A stretch of 32,359 nucleotides of DNA from Muricoccus pecuniae (GCF_014199205.1 NZ_JACIJD010000030.1:1-32359); one strand, 5' to 3'. Positions 23,079 through 31,187 are shown, counted from the first letter of the stretch. Notes: generated by a model not told the origin, from the sequence alone. Made by a program: numbers and translations.

Positions 23079-25207
23079 GCGTCGGCTCCGATGCTGGTAT
23101 CTGTGGTCACACCGTTCCCCGCCGGTTCGATCCGCGCGGCGCAGGCCTTGAACTCCGGAATGCGGGAGGTCGGGTCGAGGGCGGGGTTGGTAAGCAGGTT
23201 CGCACCTCCCCGGCCGCCCCAATGGAACGGGACGAACAGGGTGTCGAAGCGGATGGCGCGGGTGAGCCGCGCGCGCAGCACTGCCTCCCCGCGCCGCGTC
23301 GTAATGCGCGCCATGCCGCCCTCGCTGATCCCGAGAGAACGCGCCACGTCGGGGTGGATCTCGACGAAGGGCTCCGGGTCGCCCGCGTTCAGGGCCGCAA
23401 CGCGCCGGGTCTGGGTGCCCGAGTTGTAGTGGCCCAGTACGCGGCCGGTGGTAAGGAACATAGGGTAGCCTGGGCCCGGCTCCTCCGCCGTGGGCCGGTG
23501 CTCCACGGCGAAGAAGCGCGCCCTGCCATCCGGCGTCGCGAAGGCGTCGAGGAATGGGCGCGGCGTGCCAGGATGCTCCTCGGAGGGGCAGGGCCAGAAC
23601 ACACCCTGCTCCGCCTCGATCCGCTCCCAGGTGATACCGGCGTAGTCAGCCAAGCCGCCGGCGCTGGCGCGGCGCAGCTCCTCGAAGAGTTCGCGGTGGT
23701 CGGCGGTGAAGTAGGCGCCACGCCCTAGCCGCTCTGCCAGAGCCTTCAACACCTGCGCGTCGCTCCGGACACCCTCGGGGGGCGGGGAGAGGCAGTGGCG
23801 GAGAAGCACGCGCCCTTCCAGGTTGGTCACCGTGCCGCTCTCCTCGACCCACTGGGCAACGGGCAGCACGATGTCGGCGGTCGCGGCGGTCTCGCTCAGA
23901 AAAGGGTCGCAGACCACCAGCACGTCGAGAGCCTCGAGGCGCGCCCGCAGCCTCTCCGTCTGAGGCGCGGCGACGAGGAGGTTGCAGCCCATCACCAGCA
24001 GCGCCCGCACGCCGTCCGGTGAACCACAGCTCTCCAGCAGTTCCTGCGCCGAGGGGCCGGGCGGCGGCAAGGTGTCCGGGTCCACGCCCCAGACAGCGGC
24101 GACCGCCGCGCGATGCTCGGGGTTGGCGAGGCTGCGGTAGCCCGGCAGCTGGTCTGCCTTCTGGCCGTGCTCCCGCCCTCCCTGACCATTGCCCTGGCCG
24201 GTTAGCGTGCCCCAGCCGCAATTGGGTCGGCCCACCTTGCCGAGCGCGAGGGCAAGATTGATGAAGGCGTGCGCGTTCTCCACGCCGTGGCTTTGCTGCT
24301 CCGGCCCGCGCCCGGTCAGGACCATGGCGGTTGACGCTTCGCCCAGCATGTGCGCGGCTTGGACGAGCTGCGCGATGGGCACCCCCGTGATCCGCTCTAC
24401 CCGCTCTGGCCAGTAAGCGTTGGCAATGCGCCGCGCCGCGCCGAAGCCGGTGGTACGCGCTTCAATAAAGGCGCGATCCACCAGGTTGTCCCGCAAGGCG
24501 ACGTGCAGCAGGCCGAGTGCAAGCGCGGCGTCCGTGCCGGGAGTGAGCTGGAGGTGCAGCGTGGCCATCTGGGCGGTCGCGGTGCGGCGCGGATCGGCAA
24601 CGATCAGCTGCCCGCCGTGGCGCCGCTGCTCTTCCAGGTACTGCACGATGACGGGCAGGGTTTCGGCCGGGTTGCTGCCGACGATCAGGATTGCCCCGGC
24701 GCCCGGCAGGTCCGTCATCGGGAAGGGAAGGCCCCGGTCCATCCCGAGCGCCCGGTTACCCGCCGCGGCGCCTGAAGCCATGCAGAAGCGGCCGTTGTAG
24801 TCGATGTTGCGGGTGCCGAGGCCGACGCGGGCGAACTTGCCAAGCATATAGGCTTTCTCATTGCTTAGCGCGCCGCCACCGAAGACGCCGACCGCGTCCG
24901 GCCCGCCTTTCTCCCGAGCAGCGCGGAATGCGGCGGCCACGGCGTCCAGCGCCTCGTCCCAGGAGGCCGGGCGCAGCGGCGCGCCACGGCTGTCCCGCAT
25001 CAGTGGCGTCAGCAGCCGGACGCTGCTGGAGAGCGGTTCCGCAGCCGTCCAGCCCTTGCGGCAGAGGCCGCCGCGGTTGGTGGGGAAGTCCCGCGCGGCA
25101 GTAGCCAGCCGGCCGTCCTCCACCACCAAATCCATGGCGCACTGCATGGCGCAGTAGGGGCAATGGGTTCCTCCGCTGCCGATAGTGGGCTGGATCACGC
25201 CGTCCAT
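23075..25207 (-). CDS. nasA: Assimilatory nitrate reductase catalytic subunit NasA (Mo-bisMGD, short form)
   Basis: The 710-residue protein is a molybdopterin oxidoreductase of the assimilatory nitrate reductase/formate dehydrogenase group. The N-terminal [4Fe-4S] site uses Cys16, Cys19, Cys23 and Cys49 ('THCPYCAMQCAMD', 'GLCRKGWTAAE'). The molybdopterin domains carry 'ILIVGSNPAETLPVIVQYLE', 'VLTGRGPEQQSHGVENAHAF' and 'LGKVGRPNCGWGTLTGQGNG'; the C-terminal dinucleotide-binding domain has 'LTTGRVLGHYNSGTQTRRV'. It reduces nitrate to nitrite in the cytoplasm. Unlike longer Nas proteins it lacks a C-terminal BFD [2Fe-2S] or flavin domain, and no separate NasB/NasC reductase is in the window, so its electron donor (ferredoxin, flavodoxin or NirB) is unknown. 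It starts 9 bases after narK and overlaps the small unknown gene. Confidence 0.94.
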   Translation of the reverse strand: MDGVIQPTIGSGGTHCPYCAMQCAMDLVVEDGRLATAARDFPTNRGGLCRKGWTAAEPLSSSVRLLTPLMRDSRGAPLRPASWDEALDAVAAAFRAAREKGGPDAVGVFGGGALSNEKAYMLGKFARVGLGTRNIDYNGRFCMASGAAAGNRALGMDRGLPFPMTDLPGAGAILIVGSNPAETLPVIVQYLEEQRRHGGQLIVADPRRTATAQMATLHLQLTPGTDAALALGLLHVALRDNLVDRAFIEARTTGFGAARRIANAYWPERVERITGVPIAQLVQAAHMLGEASTAMVLTGRGPEQQSHGVENAHAFINLALALGKVGRPNCGWGTLTGQGNGQGGREHGQKADQLPGYRSLANPEHRAAVAAVWGVDPDTLPPPGPSAQELLESCGSPDGVRALLVMGCNLLVAAPQTERLRARLEALDVLVVCDPFLSETAATADIVLPVAQWVEESGTVTNLEGRVLLRHCLSPPPEGVRSDAQVLKALAERLGRGAYFTADHRELFEELRRASAGGLADYAGITWERIEAEQGVFWPCPSEEHPGTPRPFLDAFATPDGRARFFAVEHRPTAEEPGPGYPMFLTTGRVLGHYNSGTQTRRVAALNAGDPEPFVEIHPDVARSLGISEGGMARITTRRGEAVLRARLTRAIRFDTLFVPFHWGGRGGANLLTNPALDPTSRIPEFKACAARIEPAGNGVTTDTSIGADA

Positions 25208-25216
25208 CTGCGGGCG

Positions 25217-26428
25217 CTAGATCCGGCCCAGCCCACTGGCCGCGCCCCAGGTGGTACGCCACCGCGACTTCACCGCCGTCAGCCCCAGCAGTGCGAGCAC
25301 GGCTAGCGCGGCGAAGAGCAGGAACCCTGCCTGGTAGCTGCCTGTAAGCTGCTTCGAATAGCCGAGGCTGGAGGCGAGATAGAAGCCGCCGATGCCCCCC
25401 GTCATTCCCACGAGCCCTGTCATGACGCCGATTTCTGAGCGGAAGCGCTGCGGCACGAGTTGGAAGACCGAGCCGTTGCCCATGCCGAGTGCCAACATCC
25501 CGATCACGAACACCAGAAGCGCCATCCAGGCCTGGGGCAGGCCGAAACTGACCACTATCAGGGCGACCGCGGCGACGCCGTACATGATGGACAAGGCCCA
25601 AATGCCGCCGACGCGGTCCGCCAGCGCTCCGCCAACGGGCCGCACCAGCGAGCCCGCGAAGACGCAGGCCGCGGTGAAGTAGCCGGCCAGCACCGGGTCC
25701 AGCCCGTACTGGTCGTTGAAGTAGAAGGACAGGGAGGAGGCGAGACCGACGAAGCCGCCGAAGGTGACGAAGTAGAAGAACATGAACCACCAGGCGTCGC
25801 CCTCGCGGAACACACGCAGGTACTCCGGAAGCGACTTCGGCGGCGGCCTGTCCGGGCTGTCCTTGGCCAGGATCAGGTAGATTACGAACACGATCCCGAG
25901 CGGGATGGCGGCGAGGCCGAACACGTTGCTCCAACCGAAGTGGGCCGCGAGGGTGGGCGCGAAGAGGGAGGCGAAGACCGTGCCCGAATTGCCTGCGCCG
26001 GCGATGCCGAGCGCGATGCCTTGCATCTCGGGCGGGTACCAGCGGGAGGCGAGCGGCAGGGCCACGGCGAAGGAGGCGCCGGCCTGCCCGAGAACAATGC
26101 CGAGCAGCAGCACCTGCGCAAAGCTGTGGACGCCGAACCACCAGGAGATCAGCAAACCCGCGAGCACCACAAGCTGGCCGATGGCTCCCGTGAGTTTGGG
26201 GCCGATACGGTCCACGGCGATGCCGTTCACCATACGCAGCAGGGCGCCGGCGAGCACCGGCACGGCCACCATCAGGCCGCGCTGCGCAGCGTCTAGCTGA
26301 AGATCGCGGGCGATCTGAACCGCTAACGGGCCCAGCATCACCCAGACCATGAAGCTCAGGTCGAAGTAGAGGAAGGCCGACAACAGGGTCGGGGGGTGTC
26401 CGGCCTTTAGGAAGTCGCGATTCACCAT
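25217..26428 (-). CDS. Nitrate/nitrite transporter, NarK type (MFS, NNP family)
   Basis: The 403-residue protein is a major-facilitator transporter with about 12 hydrophobic helices. NNP-family signals include the N-terminal 'LSAFLYFDLSFMVWVMLGPL', the Gly-rich signature 'GIAGAGNSGTVFASLFAP', Arg in helix 2 ('LLRMVNGIAVDRIGPKL') and the second Gly-rich block 'IGMLALGMGNGSVFQLVPQR'. It imports nitrate, or exchanges nitrate and nitrite, for the NasA-NirBD pathway just downstream. I start it at ATG 26428 (MVNRDFLKAGHP), where similarity to the family begins; the frame is open to 26743 but the extra ~105 residues are Arg-rich and not membrane-like, so they are more likely a transcribed leader. 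It is the first gene of the operon, and divergent from PP2C-kinase copy 2. Confidence 0.92.
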   Translation of the reverse strand: MVNRDFLKAGHPPTLLSAFLYFDLSFMVWVMLGPLAVQIARDLQLDAAQRGLMVAVPVLAGALLRMVNGIAVDRIGPKLTGAIGQLVVLAGLLISWWFGVHSFAQVLLLGIVLGQAGASFAVALPLASRWYPPEMQGIALGIAGAGNSGTVFASLFAPTLAAHFGWSNVFGLAAIPLGIVFVIYLILAKDSPDRPPPKSLPEYLRVFREGDAWWFMFFYFVTFGGFVGLASSLSFYFNDQYGLDPVLAGYFTAACVFAGSLVRPVGGALADRVGGIWALSIMYGVAAVALIVVSFGLPQAWMALLVFVIGMLALGMGNGSVFQLVPQRFRSEIGVMTGLVGMTGGIGGFYLASSLGYSKQLTGSYQAGFLLFAALAVLALLGLTAVKSRWRTTWGAASGLGRI

Positions 26429-26793
26429 CAGATCCGGCCAGCTCCGCCCAATAGGACGCGCGACCGCCTGCAGACCCCGTTCCGGCAAGCCGGCCGGTTC
26501 ATCCCGCGTGGCGTGGCGCGCCGCCGCGGTGACTCGCATTCCATCCCATGCCAGTTGGCCTTCAGGGTGAAGATCTGTCCCCGCGCCCCGGCCTCGTTTG
26601 TCCCGGGCCACTCGGCGGCCCTGGTGGAGGCATAACGCAATGCGCTGGTCCAGGGTAGGTATGTCTCCGCATATGTGAACGAATTCGGAGCAACCAGTCG
26701 ACAGTGCGATCCGCCCGCGCCACAGAATAGCCATTGCGAACAAAAAAACAGCAATCTACTCATTGCCGCAGGACAGTTCAGAGGCGGGGCGAG
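26429..26793. promoter_or_regulatory. Shared promoter region / long narK leader
   Basis: This 365-base divergent intergenic region must hold promoters for the narK-nasA-nirBD operon (minus) and PP2C-kinase copy 2 (plus). An AT-rich patch at 26730-26760, with a seven-base A run flanked by ATTGC and GCAAT, is the likeliest promoter zone. On the minus strand TTGCTG and TATTCT are spaced 19 bases apart there. That would leave a narK leader of about 300 nucleotides with several GC-rich hairpins, for example GGGCC/GGCCC at 26605-26621. Long leaders of this sort are controlled by NasT-type ANTAR antiterminators in other proteobacteria; no nasT/nasS gene is in this window. No FNR/NnrR or NtrC consensus site was found. 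Confidence 0.4.
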
Positions 26794-28545
26794 TTGGAGC
26801 GGTCCTTTCCCGATGCCTCTCCGCGGCCAGAGCCAGCACCGGGCCGTGGCCGGCTCGATATTCGCCTGGGTTTCTGCAGCGAGCGCGGCGCGCGCGAGCG
26901 CAACGAGGACTATGTGGGTGCCTGGCTTGGAGAGCCGGGCCGCCGGGCCGCACAGGGCGTGATCGCCGCCGTCGCGGACGGGGTGGGCGGCGCCAAGGGC
27001 GGCCGCGTGGCAGCCGAGATCGCGGTGCGCGGGCTGATCGACGGGATGCTCGGCCAGAGCGAGGCGTTGGGGGTGCGCCGTGCGGCCGCCCGCGCCATTG
27101 AGGCGTTGAACACCTGGATTCACGGGCGTGGGCGCACGGAGCCGGCGCTGGAGAACATGGCGTGCACGCTCACCGCTGCGGTGCTGCGCGGCCGGCGCCT
27201 GCATGTCCTGCACGTGGGTGATACGCGATTGTATCGCCTCCGTGGCGATACGCTGTCACAGCTCACCCAGGACCATACGCCTGGGCGCCCCGGCACGTCG
27301 CATGTACTGACCCGCGCCCTCGGCGCCGCCGAGACGGTGCGCGTGGACTACACGGAGGAGGGGCTGCAGCCGCACGACCGCCTGCTGATCTGCAGCGACG
27401 GGGTGCATGGCGGGTTGTCCGAACGGCGCGTGGCTCAGGAATTGGGCCGTCGTGAAGCGCCGGAGGAAACGGCGCGCCGGCTGGTGCAGGCCGCGCTGGA
27501 CACGTCGGTTGGAGATAACGCCACGGCGCTGGTGCTCGATGTACTGGAGCTTCCGCCGCCGAACCAAGTCGATCTGGAATCCGCGATCGATGTCCTGCCG
27601 ATCCTGCCGCCGCCCCGCCGCGGTGCGGTGGTGGACGGGTTCGCGTTGGACGAAATGCTGGCTGACAGCCGTTACAGCCGCGTCTTCCGCGGCCGCGACA
27701 CCCTGGCGCCCGAGAGCCGGGCCGTGGTGCTGAAATTTCCTAAGCCAGGCGCGGCGGCGGAGGCAAGCTTCCGTCAGGCCTTTATCCGGGAGGCCTGGGT
27801 CGCCGCCCGGGTGCGAAGCCCTTTCGTCGGGGAGGTGCTGGAGCCGCCGCCAGAGCGGCGGACCTGCCTCTACGGCGTGATGCCCTACTACGGCGCCGAG
27901 ACGCTGGAGCGCCGCATCTTCCGCGGCCCGCCGCCCGGGCTGGAGGCGGGGCTGGAGATCGCGGTGCGACTCTGCAAAGGAGTGGCCGCGCTGCACCGGG
28001 CTTGCGTTGTTCACCGCGACATCAAGCCGGACAACGTGCTGCTTGAACCCGGCGGGCTACGGCTGGTGGACCTGGGCGTCGCGCGCCTGCCGCATCTCGA
28101 GGACTTTGCCGCGCATGACGCGCCGGGTACGCCGAGCTACATGGCGCCGGAACTGCTCGCCGGCGCCTCGCCGGGCGACGAGCGATCGGACATCTTTGCT
28201 CTCGGCGTCACGCTCTACCGTCTGTTCTCCGGTGGGGCCTACCCCTATGGCGAGGTGGAGGCCTTCTCCCGCCCGCGTTTTGGCATGCCGGCGTCGCTGG
28301 TGTCGCGCCGGCCCGACCTGCCAGCTTGGTTGGACCGGAACCTCGCTCGCGCTGTGGCGGTGGCGCCGGAGGAGCGGCCGGCGGATGCGCTGGAGCTTCT
28401 CTTCGACCTGGAGGCCGGCATGGGGCGTGGCGCGCCGCTGCGCCTCCCATCCCGCTCGCTGCATGACCGAAACCCACTACTGTTCTGGCGCGTGCTCTGC
28501 GCCATGCTGGCCTTTTTGCTGCTCCTCTTGCTGGCTTGGCGGTAA
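26794..28545 (+). CDS. PP2C phosphatase-Ser/Thr kinase fusion, C-terminal membrane anchor (copy 2)
   Basis: The protein (583 residues from TTG 26794) repeats the layout of copy 1. The PP2C domain has 'GARERNEDYVGAW', 'AAVADGVGGAKGG', 'LHVGDTRLYRL', 'LICSDGVHGG' and 'VGDNATALVLDV'. The kinase domain has Lys in 'AVVLKFPKPG', the intact catalytic loop 'VVHRDIKPDNVLLE', 'RLVDLGVARL' (DLG instead of DFG) and 'GTPSYMAPELLAG'. The C-terminal 'RVLCAMLAFLLLLLLAWR' is a tail anchor. The conserved 'DRNPLLFWR' just before the anchor matches 'ERDPVLFWK' in copy 1, so the two are true paralogues although much of the rest has diverged. It is divergent from narK. The start is uncertain: TTG 26794 follows a GAGGCGGGGCGAG stretch, and TTG 26734 is the alternative. 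Target unknown; NarK or the reductases are the positional candidates. Confidence 0.9.
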   Translation: MERSFPDASPRPEPAPGRGRLDIRLGFCSERGARERNEDYVGAWLGEPGRRAAQGVIAAVADGVGGAKGGRVAAEIAVRGLIDGMLGQSEALGVRRAAARAIEALNTWIHGRGRTEPALENMACTLTAAVLRGRRLHVLHVGDTRLYRLRGDTLSQLTQDHTPGRPGTSHVLTRALGAAETVRVDYTEEGLQPHDRLLICSDGVHGGLSERRVAQELGRREAPEETARRLVQAALDTSVGDNATALVLDVLELPPPNQVDLESAIDVLPILPPPRRGAVVDGFALDEMLADSRYSRVFRGRDTLAPESRAVVLKFPKPGAAAEASFRQAFIREAWVAARVRSPFVGEVLEPPPERRTCLYGVMPYYGAETLERRIFRGPPPGLEAGLEIAVRLCKGVAALHRACVVHRDIKPDNVLLEPGGLRLVDLGVARLPHLEDFAAHDAPGTPSYMAPELLAGASPGDERSDIFALGVTLYRLFSGGAYPYGEVEAFSRPRFGMPASLVSRRPDLPAWLDRNLARAVAVAPEERPADALELLFDLEAGMGRGAPLRLPSRSLHDRNPLLFWRVLCAMLAFLLLLLLAWR

Positions 28546-28847
28546 CGGGGCACGTCAGCGCTCTAACCTGATGATGTCCGTGTTGGCGAGGTTCTGCCAT
28601 GAGGGGGCTTCCCACAGAATCTGGCATAAGCTCACCATCGCCCAGGCGCGCCTCATCGCGGAGTGCGCCAAGAACGTCCGGCAACAGGACTTTCACGAGA
28701 GCAGACCACTGTCCCCGGCCCCACTCTATGGGCCAATTGGAGCTCCATCTCCCCAGATTGTCAGAAGATCACGGTTGCACCGCAACATTGCTCGCCTGCA
28801 CTCTTTGGCCCTGGGCTCGCTCGGGCCCGGTAGCCCAGGGATCGCCG
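28546..28847. other. Gene-free stretch with hairpin
   Basis: About 300 bases after copy 2 of the PP2C-kinase gene. Open frames cross it on both strands but none has a recognisable product or ribosome binding site. The only structured element is the hairpin at 28809-28840 before the next gene. Confidence 0.5.
28809..28840 (+). promoter_or_regulatory. Hairpin covering the ribosome binding site of the 80-residue gene
   Basis: CCCTGGGCT (28809-28817) and AGCCCAGGG (28832-28840) are exact complements with a 14-base loop that itself contains CGGGCCCG. The 3' arm ends with the AGGG that serves as ribosome binding site for ATG 28848. In RNA the closed stem would hide the site, a layout typical of translational switches or thermometers. 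The pairing is seen; regulation is inference. Confidence 0.5.
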
Positions 28848-29090
28848 ATGAAGGAAACCATACCGGCGGGTGTGGCGCGGGTTACAGCAATGGCCCCGAT
28901 CGACGAGGTGGTCTCGCTGCAGCCGATCCGCTTCGTTGTGTACTTTGAGACGGTTGATGGGCCGGGACAGGTTGAGCTGCCACCAGAGCGCGTCCGGGAA
29001 CTTGGCTTCGACGGGGACCGTGTAGGCGGTGCCTTGGTCCCGACCCCCACACTCCTGGAAGCAGCCGACTACTCAGCCCGGCGCTGGTAG
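28848..29090 (+). CDS. 80-residue hypothetical protein
   Basis: The protein starts MKETIPAGVARVTAMAPIDE and is a small, acidic, probably beta-rich soluble domain ('VVSLQPIRFVVYFETVDGPG', then 'QVELPPERVRELGFDGDRVG'). AGGGA lies 7 bases before ATG 28848 and is embedded in the hairpin described separately. No Cys/His motif, membrane helix or known family signature was recognised. It is oriented like the kinase gene but separated from it by about 300 bases. Its downstream neighbour is convergent. The frame extends upstream to 28599 without family-like sequence. Confidence 0.6.
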   Translation: MKETIPAGVARVTAMAPIDEVVSLQPIRFVVYFETVDGPGQVELPPERVRELGFDGDRVGGALVPTPTLLEAADYSARRW

Positions 29091-29212
29091 TTCTGCTTCT
29101 CGTGACAGCACTGCAGCCTCAACGCCTTCTGCGGTGGTGAACTCGCTTCTCCATGCTTAGACCGCGACATTTAACACCCGTGCCGGCTCGTTCGGTGTAG
29201 GGAGCGGCGGCT

Positions 29213-30342
29213 TCAACCCGCCCGGTATCCCTGTACGAGCCCGTGGATAAAGCGAAGCTTCTCGACGGTCAGTGGCGACAGGACGAAGGGATATAGGTCC
29301 GGCTGCCCCATAGAGCGGTTCAGGCTGTTGGCGGCCCGGGACAGGGGGAGCCAGTTCTCCATCAACAGGTCGAAGGTGGAGGGGCGGTACGGGTCGAAGT
29401 CGATGGCTGCCTGGAAGCGCTTGCCGCCGTTGCGCGGATGGATCTCTACGCCGTGAGCCGCGGCGGTTTCCAAGGTATCAACCATGTGCAAGTAGTGCGC
29501 CCAGGACTCCGCGAAGTCCTCCCAGGGATGGGCGGTGGCGTATGCGGTGATGTAGCGCGACTGCCAGCCGGCAGGAGGCCCTTTGGCATAGTAGGTCTTC
29601 AGAGTCTCGCCATAGTCCACCCCTTCATCGCCAAACACCGCACGGCAGGCCTCCACCTTGCCGCCGTCCCGGACCAGCCGATCCCAGAAGTAGTGCCCGG
29701 TCTCGTGCCGTAGGTGCCCGAGCAAAGTGCGATAGCGCTCACCCAGGGCTTTCCGCATACGCTCGCGTTCAACATCGTCGGCCTCGCGCAGCGCTATGGT
29801 AATCAGGCCGTCGCTGTGGCCTGTCATCACGCGCGGCGCATCAGGGTCGGGAGGGTCATCCAGGAAGTCGAAAGCCAGGCCATCCCGCTGTTCGTCTCGG
29901 GTGAGCAGGGGAAGCTGGAGCTTGACCAGCGAATAAAAGAGCCGGTGCTTGGCGCCCTCGAGCTCCCGCCAGCGGGCAAGGTTTTCTCCTTGTGCCGGGT
30001 TCGAAATGCAGCGGTTGTGGCGACAGGCCAGGCAGAGGCAGTTCTTACTCTCGGCGGGGACCATCCAGTTGCAGACCTGAAACCGGGCATTGTTCAGAAG
30101 CGGTAGCGCCGCCCGGGCCAGACACGAGCGAGCCAGACCGCTGTTTCGCCAGGCAGTGCGCCGATCGCCACTTGAAGCCCGACCTGCTGCAGGGCTTCGA
30201 CGAGTTCGGGGCTAACCTCGGGCTCCAGGGCGGACATAAGACCCACCTCGGGCAGGTAACCCAGAGGCGAGGAGCAGGACCCGCAGCGGGTGTTCTCGAA
30301 GTAGACCGTCTGACCGCAAGCTTGGCACCTGAACAGTCTCAT
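29213..30342 (-). pseudogene. Putative zinc-binding metallopeptidase with N-terminal zinc ribbon, split by a single-base frameshift
   Basis: Two adjacent minus-strand frames together make one protein of the putative zinc-binding metallopeptidase family (zinc ribbon plus HExxH-like domain). The first (30342 to 30094) gives the zinc ribbon 'MRLFRCQACGQTVYFENTRC' with 'GSCSSPLGYLPE' and reaches 'PGRRYRF' before TGA. The second (from about 30093 to 29213) continues with 'NNARFQVCNWMVPAESKNC' and 'LACRHNRCI', the putative catalytic 'LGHLRHETGHYFWDRL' (HETGH) and 'HPWEDFAESWAHYLHMVDTL'. In relatives the text runs unbroken through 'RRYRFC-N'. Adding one base after TG at about 30094 restores a Cys codon and the frame. 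So either the gene is recently inactivated or this is a sequencing error. If translated from ATG 30064, the shorter product lacks the ribbon. Confidence 0.8.
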
Positions 30343-30516
30343 TCACCCCCCGACAGAGCGTCATCCAGAGGCAATAGTGCCCCTGCTGGGATATGTCTGC
30401 CAGTTCCGTTCTTGCACCGCAGCAACTCGCTCGCGCTCATCCAAGAGCAACGTGATGCTCGACGAGTACGTTCGCGTGCGGACCGAAGCTGCTCCCACCG
30501 CAGACCGGTCCGAACT
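30343..30516. other. Intergenic stretch, upstream of the metallopeptidase gene
   Basis: No gene is supported here. It should hold the promoter of the minus-strand metallopeptidase gene unless that gene is read from further upstream. No -10/-35 pair stands out. Confidence 0.4.
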
Positions 30517-30542
30517 CGGGCGGGCCGTGTGCAGCCCGCCCG
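30517..30542 (-). terminator. GC-rich hairpin downstream of the transglutaminase remnant
   Basis: CGGGCGGGC and GCCCGCCCG form an exact 9-base stem with an 8-base loop, 41 bases past the stop of the minus-strand transglutaminase gene. There is no T-run, so intrinsic termination would be weak, but position and stability suit a 3'-end structure. Confidence 0.45.
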
Positions 30543-30582
30543 GTTTCAGATCGTCCAGACTGGGGCGCCAACTGCACAGCGG

Positions 30583-31146
30583 TCAGGCCGGCACCACCTC
30601 ATCGGTGATGACCTTGAAGCCCGTGAGACAGCTCGGCCCGAAGGAGGTCACCATGGCCACATCCGTGGCGTCGCGGCCGGTCGCCATGAGGATGCGGCCG
30701 ATCCGGGGCAGGTTGTGGCGGGCGTCGAAGGTCCACCAGCGGCCCGACAGGTAGACCTGGAACCAAGCGGAGAAGTCCATCGGCGCGTCGACGGGCGGGA
30801 CGCCGATATCGCCAAGGTAGCCGGTGCAGTAACGTGCCGGGATGTTCATGCAGCGGCACAGCGTCACCGCGAGGTGCGCGAAGTCCCGGCACACGCCTAC
30901 CTGCTCCTGGAAGGCTTCCGAGGCCGTGCGCGTCGCGCGGGCGAAACCGTAGCCGAAGGTGATGCGGTTGTGGACATAGTCCACGATGGCCTGAACCCGC
31001 GCCCATCCTTCCGGCACATTGCCGAACAGCGACCAAGCCGTATCGGACAGCTTCTGCGTGTCGCAGTAGCGGCTGCCCAGCAGATACGTCAGCACGTCGT
31101 CCGGCAGATCCTCCACCGGGTGCTGCCGCGCATGACTGCGTTGCAT
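30583..31146 (-). pseudogene. Transglutaminase-like protein, paralogue 3, N-terminus lost to an IS5 insertion
   Basis: The frame encodes the catalytic part of the same subfamily as the protein at 9883-10692: 'LPDDVLTYLLGSRYCDTQKL', Cys in 'QVGVCRDFAHLAVTLCRC', 'MDFSAWFQVYLSGRWWTFDA' (Ser in place of the usual His), and 'PRIGRILMATGRDATDVAM'. Homology begins at 'ARQHPVEDLPDD' and the ~90 residues of the N-terminal beta domain are missing; upstream sequence belongs to the IS5-family element. An ATG at 31146 could start a truncated protein, but without the N-terminal domain. It is similar to but distinct from paralogue 1, so both were probably intact duplicates. Confidence 0.8.
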
Positions 31147-31187
31147 GGACCAACTTGCAGGCGGAGTGGCCCCGGGTTAGTCCGCAT

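Noticed and set aside
24858-26141. Minus-strand open frame of 427 codons across the narK-nasA junction
   Set aside because: It overlaps both genes in another frame and its translation is Arg/Pro/Gly-rich without motifs.
26429-26793. Sigma-54 promoter or NtrC, FNR or NnrR sites ahead of narK
   Set aside because: No GG-N10-GC element with good flanks and no TTGAT-N4-ATCAA or TGCACC/GGTGCA dyad was found on either strand.
28546-28696. Small protein frames around 28560-28700 on both strands
   Set aside because: No ribosome binding site, no hydrophobic or conserved pattern; overlapping frames are equally open.
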